64,000 nt of DNA from Aliivibrio sp. S3MY1 (GCF_028765575.1 NZ_JARACO010000006.1:1-64000); one strand, 5' to 3'; positions 28,826 through 40,394 are shown, counted from the first letter of the stretch. Made by a program: numbers and translations. Notes: a model not told the origin generated them from the letters alone.

Positions 28826-29254
28826 CTACTCATCATATTTCTTACTATTCTCATGCGCTTCATATGGCCAGTAATGATGTCCAGCTCGGATTAATAACGT
28901 CGCTGCGGCTAAAATAAAGGCAGCCAATGCTAACCATACGACTAATACCGCATCTAACTCTTTCATTCCTAGCGTGATGTAACGAGCAATGGCCATCATC
29001 GCAATATAGATAGGATAACGCACAGGGATCTTACCGTTCATCACAAATTGCTGCACCATGGCGAGCACTTCAAGATAAATAAACATCAATAGGATATCCG
29101 TTAACTGGATCTGCCTTACAGAAAACACATGAATAAACTCATTCATCATGGCAAATAAGGTTGCTAACGTGATCGCAACCAACAGAACAGCCTCTAAAAT
29201 ATGAAATACTTTTAAGAAAGGCTTACTAAATGATTTAGGTAAATGAGAAGGCAT
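28826..29254 (-). CDS. psiE: PsiE-like phosphate-starvation-inducible membrane protein
   Basis: 142 residues with four hydrophobic helices (about 17-36, 50-68, 77-95 and 103-123). Matches PsiE through FHILEAVLLVAITLATLFAMMNEF, LLMFIYLEVLAMVQQF and VRYPIYIAMMAIARYI. E. coli psiE responds to phosphate starvation and cAMP-CRP; the protein's function is unknown. I see no clear Pho box in the 242-base gap shared with the divergent gmk. Confidence 0.88.
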   Translation of the reverse strand: MPSHLPKSFSKPFLKVFHILEAVLLVAITLATLFAMMNEFIHVFSVRQIQLTDILLMFIYLEVLAMVQQFVMNGKIPVRYPIYIAMMAIARYITLGMKELDAVLVVWLALAAFILAAATLLIRAGHHYWPYEAHENSKKYDE

Positions 29255-29478
29255 AAGGAGTTATCCACCGTTATTACTATAATAAATATTGATAATTAAT
29301 TGGTTACACTCTAATGATAGAGCGAAGACAAGTTAACACAAAATTATTATTTCAATTAGCGTATTTATTTCATTCAAATTAATTGTTGATTGTGCTATTG
29401 TTCGCCACCCAATTTTCTATGCTTCGCATTCCTATTTTTTTTACCGTTTAAGTGTAATTTAAAGAAGAAATGCCATAA

Positions 29479-30120
<642 letters not shown>

Positions 30121-30228
30121 TTTCTTAGTATTTCTATTAGTATCTCGTAACCCTAGCTAGAAACTTATACCAGTTACTTGTATACTTTCTCAACATATAA
30201 CTATTTTTGTTAATAAATTGGAGTCCTC

Positions 30229-30501
30229 ATGGCACGTGTAACCGTTCAAGACGCAGTTGAAAAAATCGGCAACCGTTTCGACCTTGTTTTAATTTCATCT
30301 CGTCGCGCACGTCAACTACAAACTGGTGGTAAAGATGCGCTAGTGCCTGAAGAGAACGATAAGACTACTGTTATCGCTCTTCGTGAAATTGAAGAAGGCC
30401 TGATCACAAAAGATCTACTTGATGCTCGTGAACGTCAAGAGCAACAAGAGCAAGATGCCGCTGAATTAGCAGCAGTAAGCTCAATCACTCACAATCGTTA
30501 A
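30229..30501 (+). CDS. rpoZ: RNA polymerase omega subunit
   Basis: 90 residues, as in E. coli. [34 protein letters not shown] is the conserved N-terminus, where ppGpp site 1 is shared with beta'. Omega helps fold and assemble beta'. GGAG stands before ATG 30229. spoT begins 53 bases downstream. Confidence 0.98.
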   Translation: MARVTVQDAVEKIGNRFDLVLISSRRARQLQTGGKDALVPEENDKTTVIALREIEEGLITKDLLDARERQEQQEQDAAELAAVSSITHNR

Positions 30502-30554
30502 TCTCTATAGTCTTTTATAGATTATAAATTACAGCAAACCTGACGGGGCGAAAT

Positions 30555-32681
30555 TTGGATTTATTCGATAGCCTGAAAGATGTTGCCAAAGATTACCTGC
30601 CAGAGCCTCACATTGAGGCTCTTCGTCGATCTTACCTGGTAGCAAAAGAGGCCCATGAAGGGCAGACTCGCTCAAGTGGCGAACCTTATATCATTCATCC
30701 AGTAGCTGTGGCTCGTATCCTTGCAGAAATGCGACTCGACCATAAGACGCTAATGGCTGCACTGCTTCACGATGTTATTGAAGACACAGAAGTTAGCAAG
30801 GAAGAGCTAGCAGAACAATTTGGCGAGACTGTTGCTGAATTGGTGGATGGCGTTTCTAAGCTGGACAAACTTAAGTTCCGCGATAAAAAAGAAGCGCAGG
30901 CTGAAAACTTCCGAAAAATGGTCATGGCGATGGTGCAAGACATCCGCGTTATTTTGATCAAACTTGCTGACCGTACTCACAATATGCGTACATTAGGTGC
31001 TCTACGCCCTGATAAACGCCGTCGTATTGCTCGTGAAACCTTAGAAATTTTCTCTCCTCTGGCACATCGCCTTGGTATCCACAATATTAAAACTGAACTT
31101 GAAGAGTTAGGTTTTGAAGCCCTTTACCCAAATCGCTATCGCGTATTAAAGAAAGTAGTAAAATCGGCTCGTGGCAACCGCAAAGAGATGATCCAAAAAA
31201 TCCATTCCGAAATTGAAGGCCGCCTTGCAGAAGCTGGCATTAAAGGTCGAGTATTGGGTCGAGAGAAAAACCTGTTCTCTATTTATCACAAAATGAAAAA
31301 CAAAGAGCAGCGCTTCCATACTATTATGGATATCTATGCATTCCGAGTAGTTACTGACAATGTCGATACTTGTTATCGTGCATTAGGTCAGGTTCATAGC
31401 CTCTATAAACCTCGCCCTGGTCGTATTAAAGATTACATTGCTGTACCAAAAGCCAATGGCTACCAATCTCTTCATACTTCAATGGTTGGCCCTCACGGTG
31501 TCCCTGTTGAAGTGCAGATCCGCACTGAAGACATGGAACAGATGGCGAATAAAGGTGTGGCGGCACACTGGTCGTATAAAGAGGGTGATAACTCAAGTAC
31601 TACCGCTCAGATCCGCGCTCAGCGTTGGATGCAAAGCTTACTTGAACTGCAACAAAGTGCAGGTAGCTCATTTGAATTTATTGAAAATGTAAAATCGGAT
31701 TTATTCCCGAACGAAATTTACGTCTTCACACCAAAAGGCCGTATTTTTGAATTGCCTGTTGGCGCAACAGCCGTTGATTTTGCTTACGCCGTTCACTCTG
31801 ATGTTGGCAACAGCTGTGTTGGTTCACGAGTTAACCGTCAGCCTTACCCTCTAAGTAAACCACTGAAGAGTGGTCAAACGGTTGAAATTATTAGTGCTCC
31901 TGGTGCTCGTCCAAATGCCGCTTGGCTAAACTATGTTGTGACCTCAAAAGCACGAACTAAGATCCGCCAAGTACTGAAAACCATGCGTAAAGAAGATTCT
32001 GTGATTTTAGGTCGCCGTCTACTCAATCACGCATTAGGCCATAATGTTTATTTAGCTGATATTACTGAAGAAAATATGACTCACGTTTTATCAGACCTAA
32101 AATTAGCGACACAAGACGATTTGTTAGCGGCGATTGGTTTAGGCGAATTAATGAGTATTGTCGTTGCACGCCGATTACTTGGCGATGCCGATGAACTGAC
32201 AGAACAAAACTCATCGAACATTGAGACGTCTACTGGTAAGAAATTACCTATCCGTGGCGCTGATGGTATCTTACTGACATTCGCAAACTGTTGTCGCCCT
32301 ATTCCTGGTGACCATATTATTGCTCACGTAAGCCCTGGCCGTGGTCTTGTGGTTCATATGGAAGATTGTGCCAACGTTCGTGGTTATCAAAAAGAATTAG
32401 ATAAGTATATGGGTGTTGAATGGGCTGATGAATTCGATCAAGAATTTGCAACGGCTCTGGATATTGACATTCAAAACCACCAAGGGGCATTAGCAGATTT
32501 AGCCAATGTCATTGCTGGTACTGGATCTAATATTCGTGGTATCACAACCGAAGAGAAAGACGGTCGCTTATATACGATAACCATCGAATTAACGGCAAAA
32601 GATCGCACGCATTTAGCTGAGATTATGCGTCGAATTCGTGTTATGCCACACGCTCTGAAAGTTCGTAGACATAAGAACTAG
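30555..32681 (+). CDS. spoT: Bifunctional (p)ppGpp synthetase/hydrolase SpoT
   Basis: 708 residues from a TTG start with GGGGCG upstream; the homologous E. coli gene also uses a non-ATG start. The HD hydrolase domain has HD at 72-73 in LLHDVIEDT. The synthetase domain includes YAFRVVTDNVDTCYRALG and KANGYQSLHTSM. TGS near 385-445 and ACT at about 635-705 complete it. SpoT hydrolyses ppGpp and makes it weakly under carbon, iron or fatty-acid stress. The stop TAG lies inside the left CTAG of a full repeat element (32678-32882), which separates it from trmH. Confidence 0.98.
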   Translation: MDLFDSLKDVAKDYLPEPHIEALRRSYLVAKEAHEGQTRSSGEPYIIHPVAVARILAEMRLDHKTLMAALLHDVIEDTEVSKEELAEQFGETVAELVDGVSKLDKLKFRDKKEAQAENFRKMVMAMVQDIRVILIKLADRTHNMRTLGALRPDKRRRIARETLEIFSPLAHRLGIHNIKTELEELGFEALYPNRYRVLKKVVKSARGNRKEMIQKIHSEIEGRLAEAGIKGRVLGREKNLFSIYHKMKNKEQRFHTIMDIYAFRVVTDNVDTCYRALGQVHSLYKPRPGRIKDYIAVPKANGYQSLHTSMVGPHGVPVEVQIRTEDMEQMANKGVAAHWSYKEGDNSSTTAQIRAQRWMQSLLELQQSAGSSFEFIENVKSDLFPNEIYVFTPKGRIFELPVGATAVDFAYAVHSDVGNSCVGSRVNRQPYPLSKPLKSGQTVEIISAPGARPNAAWLNYVVTSKARTKIRQVLKTMRKEDSVILGRRLLNHALGHNVYLADITEENMTHVLSDLKLATQDDLLAAIGLGELMSIVVARRLLGDADELTEQNSSNIETSTGKKLPIRGADGILLTFANCCRPIPGDHIIAHVSPGRGLVVHMEDCANVRGYQKELDKYMGVEWADEFDQEFATALDIDIQNHQGALADLANVIAGTGSNIRGITTEEKDGRLYTITIELTAKDRTHLAEIMRRIRVMPHALKVRRHKN

Positions 32682-32882
32682 AAACTATACGCTACGCTAA
32701 CTAGAGGCTATAAGTGCCGTATGGTTGGCGTGGTAAGTTCTTAGGTTTCAGGACGCTACGCTTACAGGTTTCAGGTGTACTCGCTTTTGAACCTCCTGAA
32801 ACCTGAGAACTGAACCCTTTGCTTTTGTTCTTATAGGAGCGAAGCGGTCTAGTCTCTAGTTAGCACCGCGTATAGTTTCTAG
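32678..32882. repeat. Full ~205-bp intergenic element between spoT and trmH
   Basis: Starts CTAGAAACTATACGCTACGC and ends CGCGTATAGTTTCTAG. Core GGTTTCAGGACGCTACGCTT, GTGTACTCGCTTTTGAACC, CCTGAAACCTGAGAA. The first four bases overlap the spoT stop codon. It breaks the spoT-trmH adjacency found in E. coli. Confidence 0.92.
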
Positions 32883-32944
32883 TTCCAATTTTACTGCCCT
32901 TACTCGTCCCTAGTCCCTCTAACCTATTTCAAGAAATAAAAATC

Positions 32945-33634
32945 ATGAACTTAGAACGCTATCAACGAATTACTTCTGTATTAAAATCACGTCAAACTGA
33001 CCTCACCCTTTGTTTAGAAGAAACCCATAAATCCAATAACGTATCAGCCATTGTTCGTACCGCTGATGCCACGGGTATTCATAAAATTCATGCGGTATGG
33101 CCAACCGAGCAAATGCAAATGTTAGGGCATACTTCCGCAGGAGCTCGTAACTGGGTTGATGTTGAAACTCATAAAAGCATAAAAGATGCCGTTGCGGTTT
33201 TAAAAGCGCAAGGCATGCAGATTTTGGCAACTAACCTGTCTGATACTGCGGTTGATTTTCGCGAGGTTGATTACACCAAGCCAACGGCTATCATTTTAGG
33301 TAGCGAGAAAACCGGCATCAGCAAAGAAGCATTAGCCCTCGCAGATCAGGATATTATTATTCCTATGGTCGGCATGGTGCAGTCTCTGAATGTTTCTGTT
33401 GCTAGTGCATTGGTTTTGTATGAAGCGCAGCGTCAGCGTGATTTAGTGGGCATGTATGACCGTGAAGAGAGTACCCTACCTAAAGAATACATTAATAAAG
33501 TCTTATTTGAGCGCGGACACCCTGTACTTGCTAAAGTAGCGAAGCGTAAAGGTCTACCACTTCCTGAGCTGGATGAAACGGGGCAGATCGTGGCGGATGA
33601 AGCGTGGTGGGCAAGAATGCAGGCGGCAGATTAA
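32945..33634 (+). CDS. trmH: tRNA (guanosine-18-2'-O)-methyltransferase TrmH
   Basis: 229 residues, SPOUT family. Motif 1 SHNVSA-type NNVSAIVRTADATGIHKIH near 30-48, motif 2 ILGSEKTGIS near 117-126, motif 3 VGMVQSLNVSVASALVLYEA near 137-156. These form the trefoil knot binding SAM and carry the catalytic Arg of motif 1. It methylates G18 in the D-loop. It normally follows spoT directly; here a repeat intervenes. Confidence 0.96.
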   Translation: MNLERYQRITSVLKSRQTDLTLCLEETHKSNNVSAIVRTADATGIHKIHAVWPTEQMQMLGHTSAGARNWVDVETHKSIKDAVAVLKAQGMQILATNLSDTAVDFREVDYTKPTAIILGSEKTGISKEALALADQDIIIPMVGMVQSLNVSVASALVLYEAQRQRDLVGMYDREESTLPKEYINKVLFERGHPVLAKVAKRKGLPLPELDETGQIVADEAWWARMQAAD

Positions 33635-33653
33635 GAGCAAGATCTTAGTAAAG

Positions 33654-33810
33654 CTAGAGACTATACGTTGCGCTAACTAGAAACTATAAGAGCAAGAGAG
33701 GTTCCTCTGAACTCTGCTCTTGCTGTTGCTCTTATAGAAGCGAAGCGGTCTAGTTAGTAAAACGTATAGTTTCTAGTTTCTAGTTAGCAAAGCGTATCGC
33801 TTCTAGTTTC
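33654..33810. repeat. Short inverted-end repeat after trmH
   Basis: A 123-bp compact form at 33654-33776: CTAGAGACTATACGTTGCGC at left, CGTATAGTTTCTAG at right, with a short CCTCTGAACTCTG core, then a partial extra right end to about 33810 that abuts the yiiD-like gene's stop codon. Confidence 0.88.
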
Positions 33811-34702
33811 TGATCAACATAAACGTTCCTGAAAACTCAGCAGCAGGCTGATCCCCATTACACAAATCAACCTTCACTTTAACTCGAGCTCGCTTACCTG
33901 ATTTCAAGCGATCAAAATCCCCCTGTAAGCAATTTAATGATGTTATGCCTTTGGGGCTTTCAGTGATCGGCTGACGATAGCGAATATGACTATCAACTAA
34001 CATTATACTGGTTGTATCCAAACCACGTTCTTTTAGGAGCAACCACACCATTCCCCATGCTGTGAGTGTTCCCATCGTAAAAATACTGCCCGCAAACATG
34101 GTATTATGTGGATTCAAATTAGCATTTAATACCGCACCAACTTCAAATCGATAGCCGGTATATTGAGTGATTTTAATCCCCATTTTATCGCTGATTGGTA
34201 TCTCTTTCTCCCAGCGGTCTTGCAATTCTGCGCACCAATCTGGGCGACGTAATACATCTGCAAGCGGATCGAGTTGCTTAAGCATTTGCTGATGGCGGAT
34301 CGGACCTCGCTCATCACTGAGCTCTCCTTGGTTTTCAAATCCATTACGAATATAAAAGGGAATCGCCTCTTCACGGGCATTACAGACTAACCGCTTTGCG
34401 CCCTCTTGACGCGCGTAAGACTCTAGAGCGACCATAATCAGTGCTCCTATACCTTTGCCTCGATAATTAGAAGAAACGGCCATATAACGGATTTGACCAT
34501 CATTATCAGGGGTTAAATATAAACGTCCAACGGCAATCGGTTGTCCTCGCCCATCCAAAATCATTCGATGCTGGCTCATATCATCATACGCATCACGCTC
34601 TGAACCTTCAGGCTGACGCCAAGGCTCACGCAATACTTGCCAACGGAAATGGTAGTAGGCTTTTAGTTCGGTCTCTGTGGTTGGGGTGATCAATCGAAAC
34701 AT
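33803..34702 (-). CDS. fabY: GNAT acetyltransferase-hotdog thioesterase fusion (YiiD/FabY/MadA type)
   Basis: 299 residues. The N-terminal GNAT domain (1-150) has the acetyl-CoA loop VSSNYRGKGIGALIMVALE and FYIRNGFENQGE. The C-terminal hotdog domain (160-299) has LNPHNTMFAGSIFTMGTLTAWGMVWLLL, like YiiD_C. E. coli YiiD supports initiation of fatty-acid synthesis when FabH is missing and has been described as a malonyl-ACP decarboxylase. The gene is beside dtd and yihY, as in E. coli. Good site AAAGGATTTAT before ATG 34702. Confidence 0.88.
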   Translation of the reverse strand: MFRLITPTTETELKAYYHFRWQVLREPWRQPEGSERDAYDDMSQHRMILDGRGQPIAVGRLYLTPDNDGQIRYMAVSSNYRGKGIGALIMVALESYARQEGAKRLVCNAREEAIPFYIRNGFENQGELSDERGPIRHQQMLKQLDPLADVLRRPDWCAELQDRWEKEIPISDKMGIKITQYTGYRFEVGAVLNANLNPHNTMFAGSIFTMGTLTAWGMVWLLLKERGLDTTSIMLVDSHIRYRQPITESPKGITSLNCLQGDFDRLKSGKRARVKVKVDLCNGDQPAAEFSGTFMLIRN

Positions 34703-34729
34703 ATAAATCCTTTTATTGTTGTTAGGGGT

Positions 34730-35060
34730 GAGACTTCAGATCGGTCGCAAGCTCCCTTGCAGAGTTCAGGGGTGATCGTTGTGAGACTAGGGACTATACG
34801 CTGCGCTAACTAGAGACTATAAGAGCAAAAAGCGAGAGTTCCGGGTTTCAGGCGTCAAAAAGAGCAAAAGCAATCACTCTGCAAGCAAAGCAAACTCAAT
34901 TCTGTTCTTTCGTTTTTACTCTTATAGAAGCGATCTCGCTAGTAAAACGTATAGTTTCTAGTTCTTCTCCTGAAACCTAAAAAACTAACCACATCAACAC
35001 ACTCGCTCTTATAGTCTCTAGTCTCTAGTCTCTAGTCAGCGAAGCGTATAGCCTCGCTTT
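34730..35060. repeat. Repeat cluster 12 between dtd and yiiD-type gene
   Basis: Fills the 34703-35074 gap: a GATCGGTCGCAAGCTCCCTT palindrome at 34737-34785, an inverted-end element at 34787-34961 (CTAGGGACTATACGC ... CGTATAGTTTCTAG), and a tail with three tandem TAGTCTCTAGTC units near 35015-35036. No gene seen. Confidence 0.88.
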
Positions 35061-35074
35061 TCATCATCCCCACT

Positions 35075-35515
35075 CTAAACCTGCAACCAAAACGTCACTG
35101 GCCCATCATTCACTAGCGACACTTTCATGTCCGCGGCAAAACGTCCTCTTTGCGTATTTATCTTCTCTTCACATAAATCAGAAAAATAATCATACAAACG
35201 CTCGGCATCAACAGGATGTGCCCCTTTTGAAAAACCAGGACGAGTCCCTTTTTTGGTATCTGCAGGTAACGTAAATTGCGAAACAACAAGTACACTACCG
35301 CCAATTTGTTGCACATTTAAGTTCATCTTACCGTCATCATCTTCAAAAATTCGATACGTAAGAACGCGTTCCATTAAGCGTTTTGCTTTGGCTTCATCAT
35401 CTTCTCTTTCTACACCGAGTAAGATCAATAATCCTTGATTAATCTCGCCTGTCACTTCGCCATCAACTTTTACTGCGGCTTCACTTACTCTCTGGATCAG
35501 TGCTATCACTTTCAA
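35075..35515 (-). CDS. dtd: D-aminoacyl-tRNA deacylase
   Basis: 146 residues. [17 protein letters not shown] with the catalytic Thr region and the cross-subunit [11 protein letters not shown] (Gly-cisPro motif) are intact. It removes D-amino acids, and glycine mischarged on tRNA-Ala, by RNA-based catalysis at the dimer interface. It overlaps the end of yihY by 35 bases on the same strand, so the two are translationally coupled. Confidence 0.96.
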   Translation of the reverse strand: MKVIALIQRVSEAAVKVDGEVTGEINQGLLILLGVEREDDEAKAKRLMERVLTYRIFEDDDGKMNLNVQQIGGSVLVVSQFTLPADTKKGTRPGFSKGAHPVDAERLYDYFSDLCEEKINTQRGRFAADMKVSLVNDGPVTFWLQV

Positions 35516-36413
35516 TAAATCCTTGCTGTTTTGTTAATGCTTTAATATCAGATTCCAATACATTGGTACTTACTTTACCCGCTAACCATTCATCAAACTC
35601 ACCTAGGCTTGCGGTAATCTCAGCGCCTATAAGTACGATGATCCAACACAAATAGACCCAAACAAACAAAATAGGAACCGCAGCTAATGCACCGTAAATC
35701 ACCTGATAAGAGGGAAATTGTGTAATATATTGAGCAAAACCGACTTTGCTCGCTTCAAACAAACACCCTGCCGAAATAGCTCCAACTAAGGCATGACTCA
35801 CCCGCACTTTCTTATTTGGTACCAATAGGTACAAGCCAACAAATGCTGAGAAAGACAATATGATAGGTAACCAACCTAATAACGTCCGATAAAAACTGGA
35901 AACAATGTCATCGTCCATGATCTTCAATGATGTGATATACGATGTGGCCGCAATGCTTGCCCCTACTAATAATGGGCCTAACGTTAGAATCATCCAATAA
36001 AGAGAAAATGAATACATTGAACGACGCTTTTTCTTTACTCGCCAGATGTAATTCAGGCTGCGATCAATTGCTGATATCAGCATTATTGAGGCAACAAATA
36101 AGAACCCAGAACCGACAGCTGTCATCTTTCCGGTATTAGAAATAAATTCTTTTAAGCTTCCTTCAACGGCATCACTGGCAGCAGGAACAAAGTTTTCAAT
36201 GACAAAGGCCTGAATGATATCTCCTGCGCCAGAGAATAGAGGAAACTGAGACAATACAGATAATAGAACCGTCACTAATGGCACCAAAGACAATAACGTA
36301 ATGTAGGCCATATAGCCGGCACTTACTGTGAGTCTATCGTGAATAATGCGTTGTTTTAAATATAAACAATATGACCAACAAATCCTTAGCTTATGTTTGA
36401 TTTTTGCTTCCAT
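35481..36413 (-). CDS. yihY: YihY family inner-membrane protein
   Basis: 310 residues with about six membrane helices (first near 33-56; last near 245-268). Matches YihY (UPF0761, once mis-called RNase BN): [46 protein letters not shown], and [18 protein letters not shown]. Function unknown. The start has AAAGAG before ATG 36413. Overlaps dtd by 35 bases, forming a yihY-dtd operon as in E. coli. Confidence 0.93.
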   Translation of the reverse strand: MEAKIKHKLRICWSYCLYLKQRIIHDRLTVSAGYMAYITLLSLVPLVTVLLSVLSQFPLFSGAGDIIQAFVIENFVPAASDAVEGSLKEFISNTGKMTAVGSGFLFVASIMLISAIDRSLNYIWRVKKKRRSMYSFSLYWMILTLGPLLVGASIAATSYITSLKIMDDDIVSSFYRTLLGWLPIILSFSAFVGLYLLVPNKKVRVSHALVGAISAGCLFEASKVGFAQYITQFPSYQVIYGALAAVPILFVWVYLCWIIVLIGAEITASLGEFDEWLAGKVSTNVLESDIKALTKQQGFIESDSTDPESK

Positions 36414-36505
36414 TTATCAACTCTTTAAATAATTTTAATCTGCTGTATACCAATGCAATTAATTAGATAATTACTGGAACTGGTATTAATCATAACAGAT
36501 AAAAA

Positions 36506-36537
36506 AAATCCCTTTGTAGTTGCCTACAAAGGGATTT
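36506..36537 (-). terminator. Terminator of typA
   Basis: Perfect 14-bp stem AAATCCCTTTGTAG with loop GCAA on the minus strand, running into eight T. It lies 54 bases after the typA stop; an A/T run on the plus strand also makes it usable from the other side. Confidence 0.93.
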
Positions 36538-36590
36538 AAATTTTTTATCTGATTTGCGATTTAACTGCGTTAAATCAACACCTCATCTAA

Positions 36591-38426
36591 TTACTTTGGA
36601 GCACGACCTGCACGCTTACGATCGTTCTCTGTAAGATGACGCTTACGGATACGGATGCTTGCTGGTGTTACTTCTACTAGCTCATCATCATCGATGAATT
36701 CTAGAGCTTGCTCAAGTGTGTACTTGATAGCAGGAGAAAGCGTTTGTGCTTCATCAGTACCAGATGCACGTACGTTAGTCAGTTGCTTACCACGTAGACA
36801 GTTGATAGTCAGATCGTTAGCACGGTTATGAATACCGATGATTTGACCTTCGTATACTTCGTCACCGTGTTCAGCAAATAGACGACCACGCTCTTGAAGG
36901 TTGAATAGAGAGTAAGTTACTGCTTTACCCATACCGTTCGAGATTAATACGCCGTTAGCACGTTGGCCGATTTCGCCGCCTTTGTGTGGACCGTAGTGAT
37001 CAAATGAGTGGTAGATTAGACCAGAACCAGATGTCATTGTTAGGAATTCAGTTTGGAAACCGATAAGACCACGAGAAGGCATCATGAAGTCCATGCGAAC
37101 ACGGCCTTTACCATCTGGAGCCATATCTGTTAGCTCACCCTTACGGATACCAATGCTTTCCATGATTGCACCTTGGTGCTCTTCCATAACATCGATAGTT
37201 ACTGTTTCAAACGGTTCTGTTAGAACACCGTTTTCATCATGTTTGATGATAACTTCAGGACGAGATACTGCTAGCTCGAAACCTTCACGACGCATGTTTT
37301 CGATCAGGATAGATAGGTGAAGTTCACCACGGCCTGATACGCGGAATTTATCTGGATCTGAAGCTTGTTCTACACGTAGTGCTACGTTATGAACTAGTTC
37401 TTTTTCTAGACGCTCAAGGATGTTACGTGAAGTAACGAACTTACCTTCTTTACCAGCGAAAGGTGAGTTGTTTACTTGGAAAGTCATTGTTACTGTTGGT
37501 TCATCAACAGACAGTGGCTTCATCGCTTCAACAGCATTTACGTCACAGATTGTATCTGAAATTTTCAGTTCACCAAGACCTGTGATTGCAATGATGTCAC
37601 CAGCATTAGCAACGTCAACTTCGTGACGGTCAAGACCTAGGTAACCAAGAACTGTACCTACTTTACCGTTACGTTGTTTGCCATCAGCACCAACGATAGT
37701 TACTTGTTGGTTTGCTCTTACAGAACCACGAGTAACACGACAAACACCGATAACACCAACATAAGAGTTGTAATCTAGTTGAGAAACTTGCATTTGTAGA
37801 GAACCGTTGATATCAACATTTGGAGCTTCAACGTTATCAACTACCGCTTGGAACAATGGTTCCATGTTCTCGCCAACTTCGCCTTCTTCCATTGTAGCCC
37901 AGCCATTTAGAGCTGAAGCGTATACAACAGTGAAGTCTAGTTGGTCATCAGTTGCGCCTAGGTTGTCGAATAGGTCAAAGATTTGATCCATAACCCAATC
38001 AGGACGAGCACCTGGACGGTCAATCTTGTTGATAACAACGATTGGCTTAAGGCCGTGTGAGAATGCTTTTTGTGTAACGAAACGCGTTTGAGGCATTGGA
38101 CCGTCAACCGCATCTACGATAAGAAGAACAGAATCAACCATAGACATAATACGCTCAACTTCACCACCGAAATCGGCGTGTCCAGGAGTATCTACGATGT
38201 TGATGCGGTAATCGTTCCAGTTAATTGCTGTATTTTTAGCAAGGATCGTAATACCACGCTCTTTCTCGATGTCGTTCGAGTCCATTACGCGTTCTTCAGT
38301 CTCACCACGAGATGATTCTAGTGTGCCTGATTGTTGTAATAGCTTATCAACCAGTGTTGTTTTACCGTGGTCAACGTGCGCAATAATTGCGATATTTCTT
38401 AGTTTATCAATCTGTGGAGTAGACAT
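36591..38426 (-). CDS. typA: Ribosome-associated GTPase BipA/TypA
   Basis: 611 residues from ATG 38426, read [15 protein letters not shown]. An upstream ATG at 38462 adds 12 residues but lacks a ribosome site, while GAGTGA precedes 38426. G1 [10 protein letters not shown]3 [17 protein letters not shown]4 NKID; then EF-G-like domains and the BipA-specific C-terminus ending [17 protein letters not shown]. It binds 70S/50S particles and helps 50S assembly at low temperature. Divergent from glnA, as in E. coli. Confidence 0.97.
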   Translation of the reverse strand: MSTPQIDKLRNIAIIAHVDHGKTTLVDKLLQQSGTLESSRGETEERVMDSNDIEKERGITILAKNTAINWNDYRINIVDTPGHADFGGEVERIMSMVDSVLLIVDAVDGPMPQTRFVTQKAFSHGLKPIVVINKIDRPGARPDWVMDQIFDLFDNLGATDDQLDFTVVYASALNGWATMEEGEVGENMEPLFQAVVDNVEAPNVDINGSLQMQVSQLDYNSYVGVIGVCRVTRGSVRANQQVTIVGADGKQRNGKVGTVLGYLGLDRHEVDVANAGDIIAITGLGELKISDTICDVNAVEAMKPLSVDEPTVTMTFQVNNSPFAGKEGKFVTSRNILERLEKELVHNVALRVEQASDPDKFRVSGRGELHLSILIENMRREGFELAVSRPEVIIKHDENGVLTEPFETVTIDVMEEHQGAIMESIGIRKGELTDMAPDGKGRVRMDFMMPSRGLIGFQTEFLTMTSGSGLIYHSFDHYGPHKGGEIGQRANGVLISNGMGKAVTYSLFNLQERGRLFAEHGDEVYEGQIIGIHNRANDLTINCLRGKQLTNVRASGTDEAQTLSPAIKYTLEQALEFIDDDELVEVTPASIRIRKRHLTENDRKRAGRAPK

Positions 38427-38806
38427 GGATTCAAATTCACTCAGAGCGGGTAGAGCCACCATTGGCGCTACTTTGGTTTAAAAACGGTCAATAATTTAAC
38501 AGATTTTAGCGCAAAACCCACGAAATATGTGATTGAAGACACAATTTTTTTTCAATTAATTTAATCAAGCCCACAAAAACGACGAAAAAAACGACCATCG
38601 CGAACAAAAAACACACACATTACATTTCAACTTCATTTAAAAAATAAATACACAATAATATTTCATTATCAATACGTTAAGAGTATATATATTTTATTCC
38701 AATGTTTTTTATACTGGAATTTGATTGACAAATATGCCATTTCACTGCTGAATAGCAGTTAGAAGTAATTAGTGATGATTTATTTTTTAATTGACTTAAT
38801 TTTTAT

Positions 38807-38825
38807 TTGCACCAAATTAGTGCAA
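38807..38825 (+). promoter_or_regulatory. NtrC-type enhancer site upstream of glnA
   Basis: TTGCAC, seven bases, GTGCAA: a perfect 6+6 inverted repeat that fits the NtrC (NRI) consensus TGCACY-N5-GGTGCA closely. It is about 85 bases before the -24 element of the sigma-54 promoter, the normal enhancer range. Confidence 0.85.
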
Positions 38826-38833
38826 ATGGAGAT

Positions 38834-38846
38834 CAAATTGGTGCAA
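38834..38846 (+). promoter_or_regulatory. Second NtrC half-site
   Basis: AAATTGGTGCAA gives one good half (GGTGCAA) but no matching left half. Its centre would be about 21 bases (two helical turns) from the first site, suitable for cooperative binding. Confidence 0.55.
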
Positions 38847-38906
38847 CCAATAAGTGATACTCAAAATAAAGCCAGGTAAGTCACTAATATTAAAGGATTA
38901 TTACTT

Positions 38907-38923
38907 TTGGCACAGTTCTAGCT
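38907..38923 (+). promoter_or_regulatory. Sigma-54 promoter of glnA (glnAp2-like)
   Basis: TTGGCACAGTTCTAGCT: GG at 38909-38910 and GC at 38921-38922 have the required 12-base spacing and resemble E. coli glnAp2 (TTGGCACAG...GCT). NtrC-phosphate bound upstream would activate it under nitrogen limitation. Confidence 0.9.
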
Positions 38924-38984
38924 ATATAGTAAACAACAGCTTAGCTGGCCAATATTTATATTATAACACTGGAGGTTATCCTAC

Positions 38985-40394
38985 ATGTCAGTAGAAAACG
39001 TATTAGCTCTAATTCAAGAGAACGAAGTAAAATTTATTGATTTACGCTTTACCGATACAAAAGGTAAAGAGCAACACATCTCAATTCCTTCTCATCAAGT
39101 TGACGCAGACTTCTTCGAAGACGGTAAAATGTTTGACGGTTCTTCAGTTGCTGGCTGGAAAGGCATTAACGAATCTGACATGGTAATGATGCCAGATGCA
39201 GCAAGTGCGGTACTTGACCCATTCACTGCAGATCCAACATTAAACATTCGTTGTGACATTCTTGAACCAACAACAATGCAAGGTTACGATCGTGACCCTC
39301 GCTCAATCGCAAAACGTTCAGAAGATTACCTACGTTCAACAGGTCTTGCTGATACCGTTTTAGTTGGTCCAGAACCAGAATTCTTCCTATTTGATGACGT
39401 TCGCTTTAACACTGATATGTCAGGTTCTTTCTTTAAGATTGATGATATTGAAGCCGCATGGAACTCAGGTACGGAATACGAAGGCGGCAACAAAGGCCAC
39501 CGTCCTGGCGTTAAAGGGGGTTACTTCCCTGTAGCTCCTGTTGATTCATCTCAAGATATTCGTTCTGCTATGTGTTTAATCATGGAAGAAATGGGCCTTG
39601 TTGTTGAAGCACACCACCATGAAGTAGCAACCGCTGGTCAAAATGAGATCGCAACACGCTTCAATACGCTAACCAACAAAGCAGATGAAACTCAAATCTA
39701 TAAATATGTTGTTCATAACGTAGCTCACGCTTACGGTAAAACAGCGACTTTCATGCCAAAACCTCTTGTTGGTGACAACGGTTCAGGTATGCACGTTCAT
39801 ATGTCATTGAACAAAGATGGACAAAATTTATTTGCTGGCGATAAGTACGGCGGCCTATCTGAAATGGCTATCTTCTTTATTGGTGGCATCATTAAACACG
39901 CTCGTGCAATTAATGCATTTGCTAACCCAACAACTAACTCATACAAGCGTCTTGTTCCTGGCTTTGAAGCACCTGTTATGCTTGCATACTCTGCGCGTAA
40001 CCGTTCTGCTTCTATCCGTATCCCTGTGGTACCAAGCCCGAAAGCACGTCGTATCGAAGTTCGTTTTGGTGACCCAGCAGCGAACCCATACTTAAGCTAC
40101 TCTGCAATGCTAATGGCTGGTCTTGACGGTATTAAAAACAAGATTAATCCAGGCGAAGCAATGGACAAAGATCTATATGACCTTCCAGCAGAAGAAGCAG
40201 CAGAAATTCCAAAAGTTGCAGAATCTCTAGACATCGCACTTCAAGCTCTAGATTCAGACCGTGAATTCTTAACGGCTGGTGGTGTATTCTCTAATGATTT
40301 TATTGATTCTTACATCAACCTTAAATCTCAAGATGTTGCTGCTATCAACACTGCAGTTCACCCACTTGAGTTTGAAATGTACTACTCAGTATAA
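38985..40394 (+). CDS. glnA: Glutamine synthetase type I
   Basis: 469 residues, GSI-beta size. Metal/substrate blocks [49 protein letters not shown] and the nucleotide loop [27 protein letters not shown] are intact. The adenylylation Tyr is in [11 protein letters not shown] near 397. It makes glutamine from glutamate, ammonia and ATP and is the main entry point for nitrogen. GGAGG precedes ATG 38985. Sigma-54 promoter and NtrC sites upstream; terminator at 40440-40467 separates most transcripts from glnLG. Confidence 0.98.
   Translation: MSVENVLALIQENEVKFIDLRFTDTKGKEQHISIPSHQVDADFFEDGKMFDGSSVAGWKGINESDMVMMPDAASAVLDPFTADPTLNIRCDILEPTTMQGYDRDPRSIAKRSEDYLRSTGLADTVLVGPEPEFFLFDDVRFNTDMSGSFFKIDDIEAAWNSGTEYEGGNKGHRPGVKGGYFPVAPVDSSQDIRSAMCLIMEEMGLVVEAHHHEVATAGQNEIATRFNTLTNKADETQIYKYVVHNVAHAYGKTATFMPKPLVGDNGSGMHVHMSLNKDGQNLFAGDKYGGLSEMAIFFIGGIIKHARAINAFANPTTNSYKRLVPGFEAPVMLAYSARNRSASIRIPVVPSPKARRIEVRFGDPAANPYLSYSAMLMAGLDGIKNKINPGEAMDKDLYDLPAEEAAEIPKVAESLDIALQALDSDREFLTAGGVFSNDFIDSYINLKSQDVAAINTAVHPLEFEMYYSV

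Larger units (their letters stand above)
38427..38984. promoter_or_regulatory. typA-glnA divergent control region
   Basis: 558 bases without a gene and very AT-rich between 38520 and 38800. The glnA-proximal part holds NtrC-type sites and a sigma-54 promoter, listed separately. The typA-proximal part shows no recognisable operator. Confidence 0.7.
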
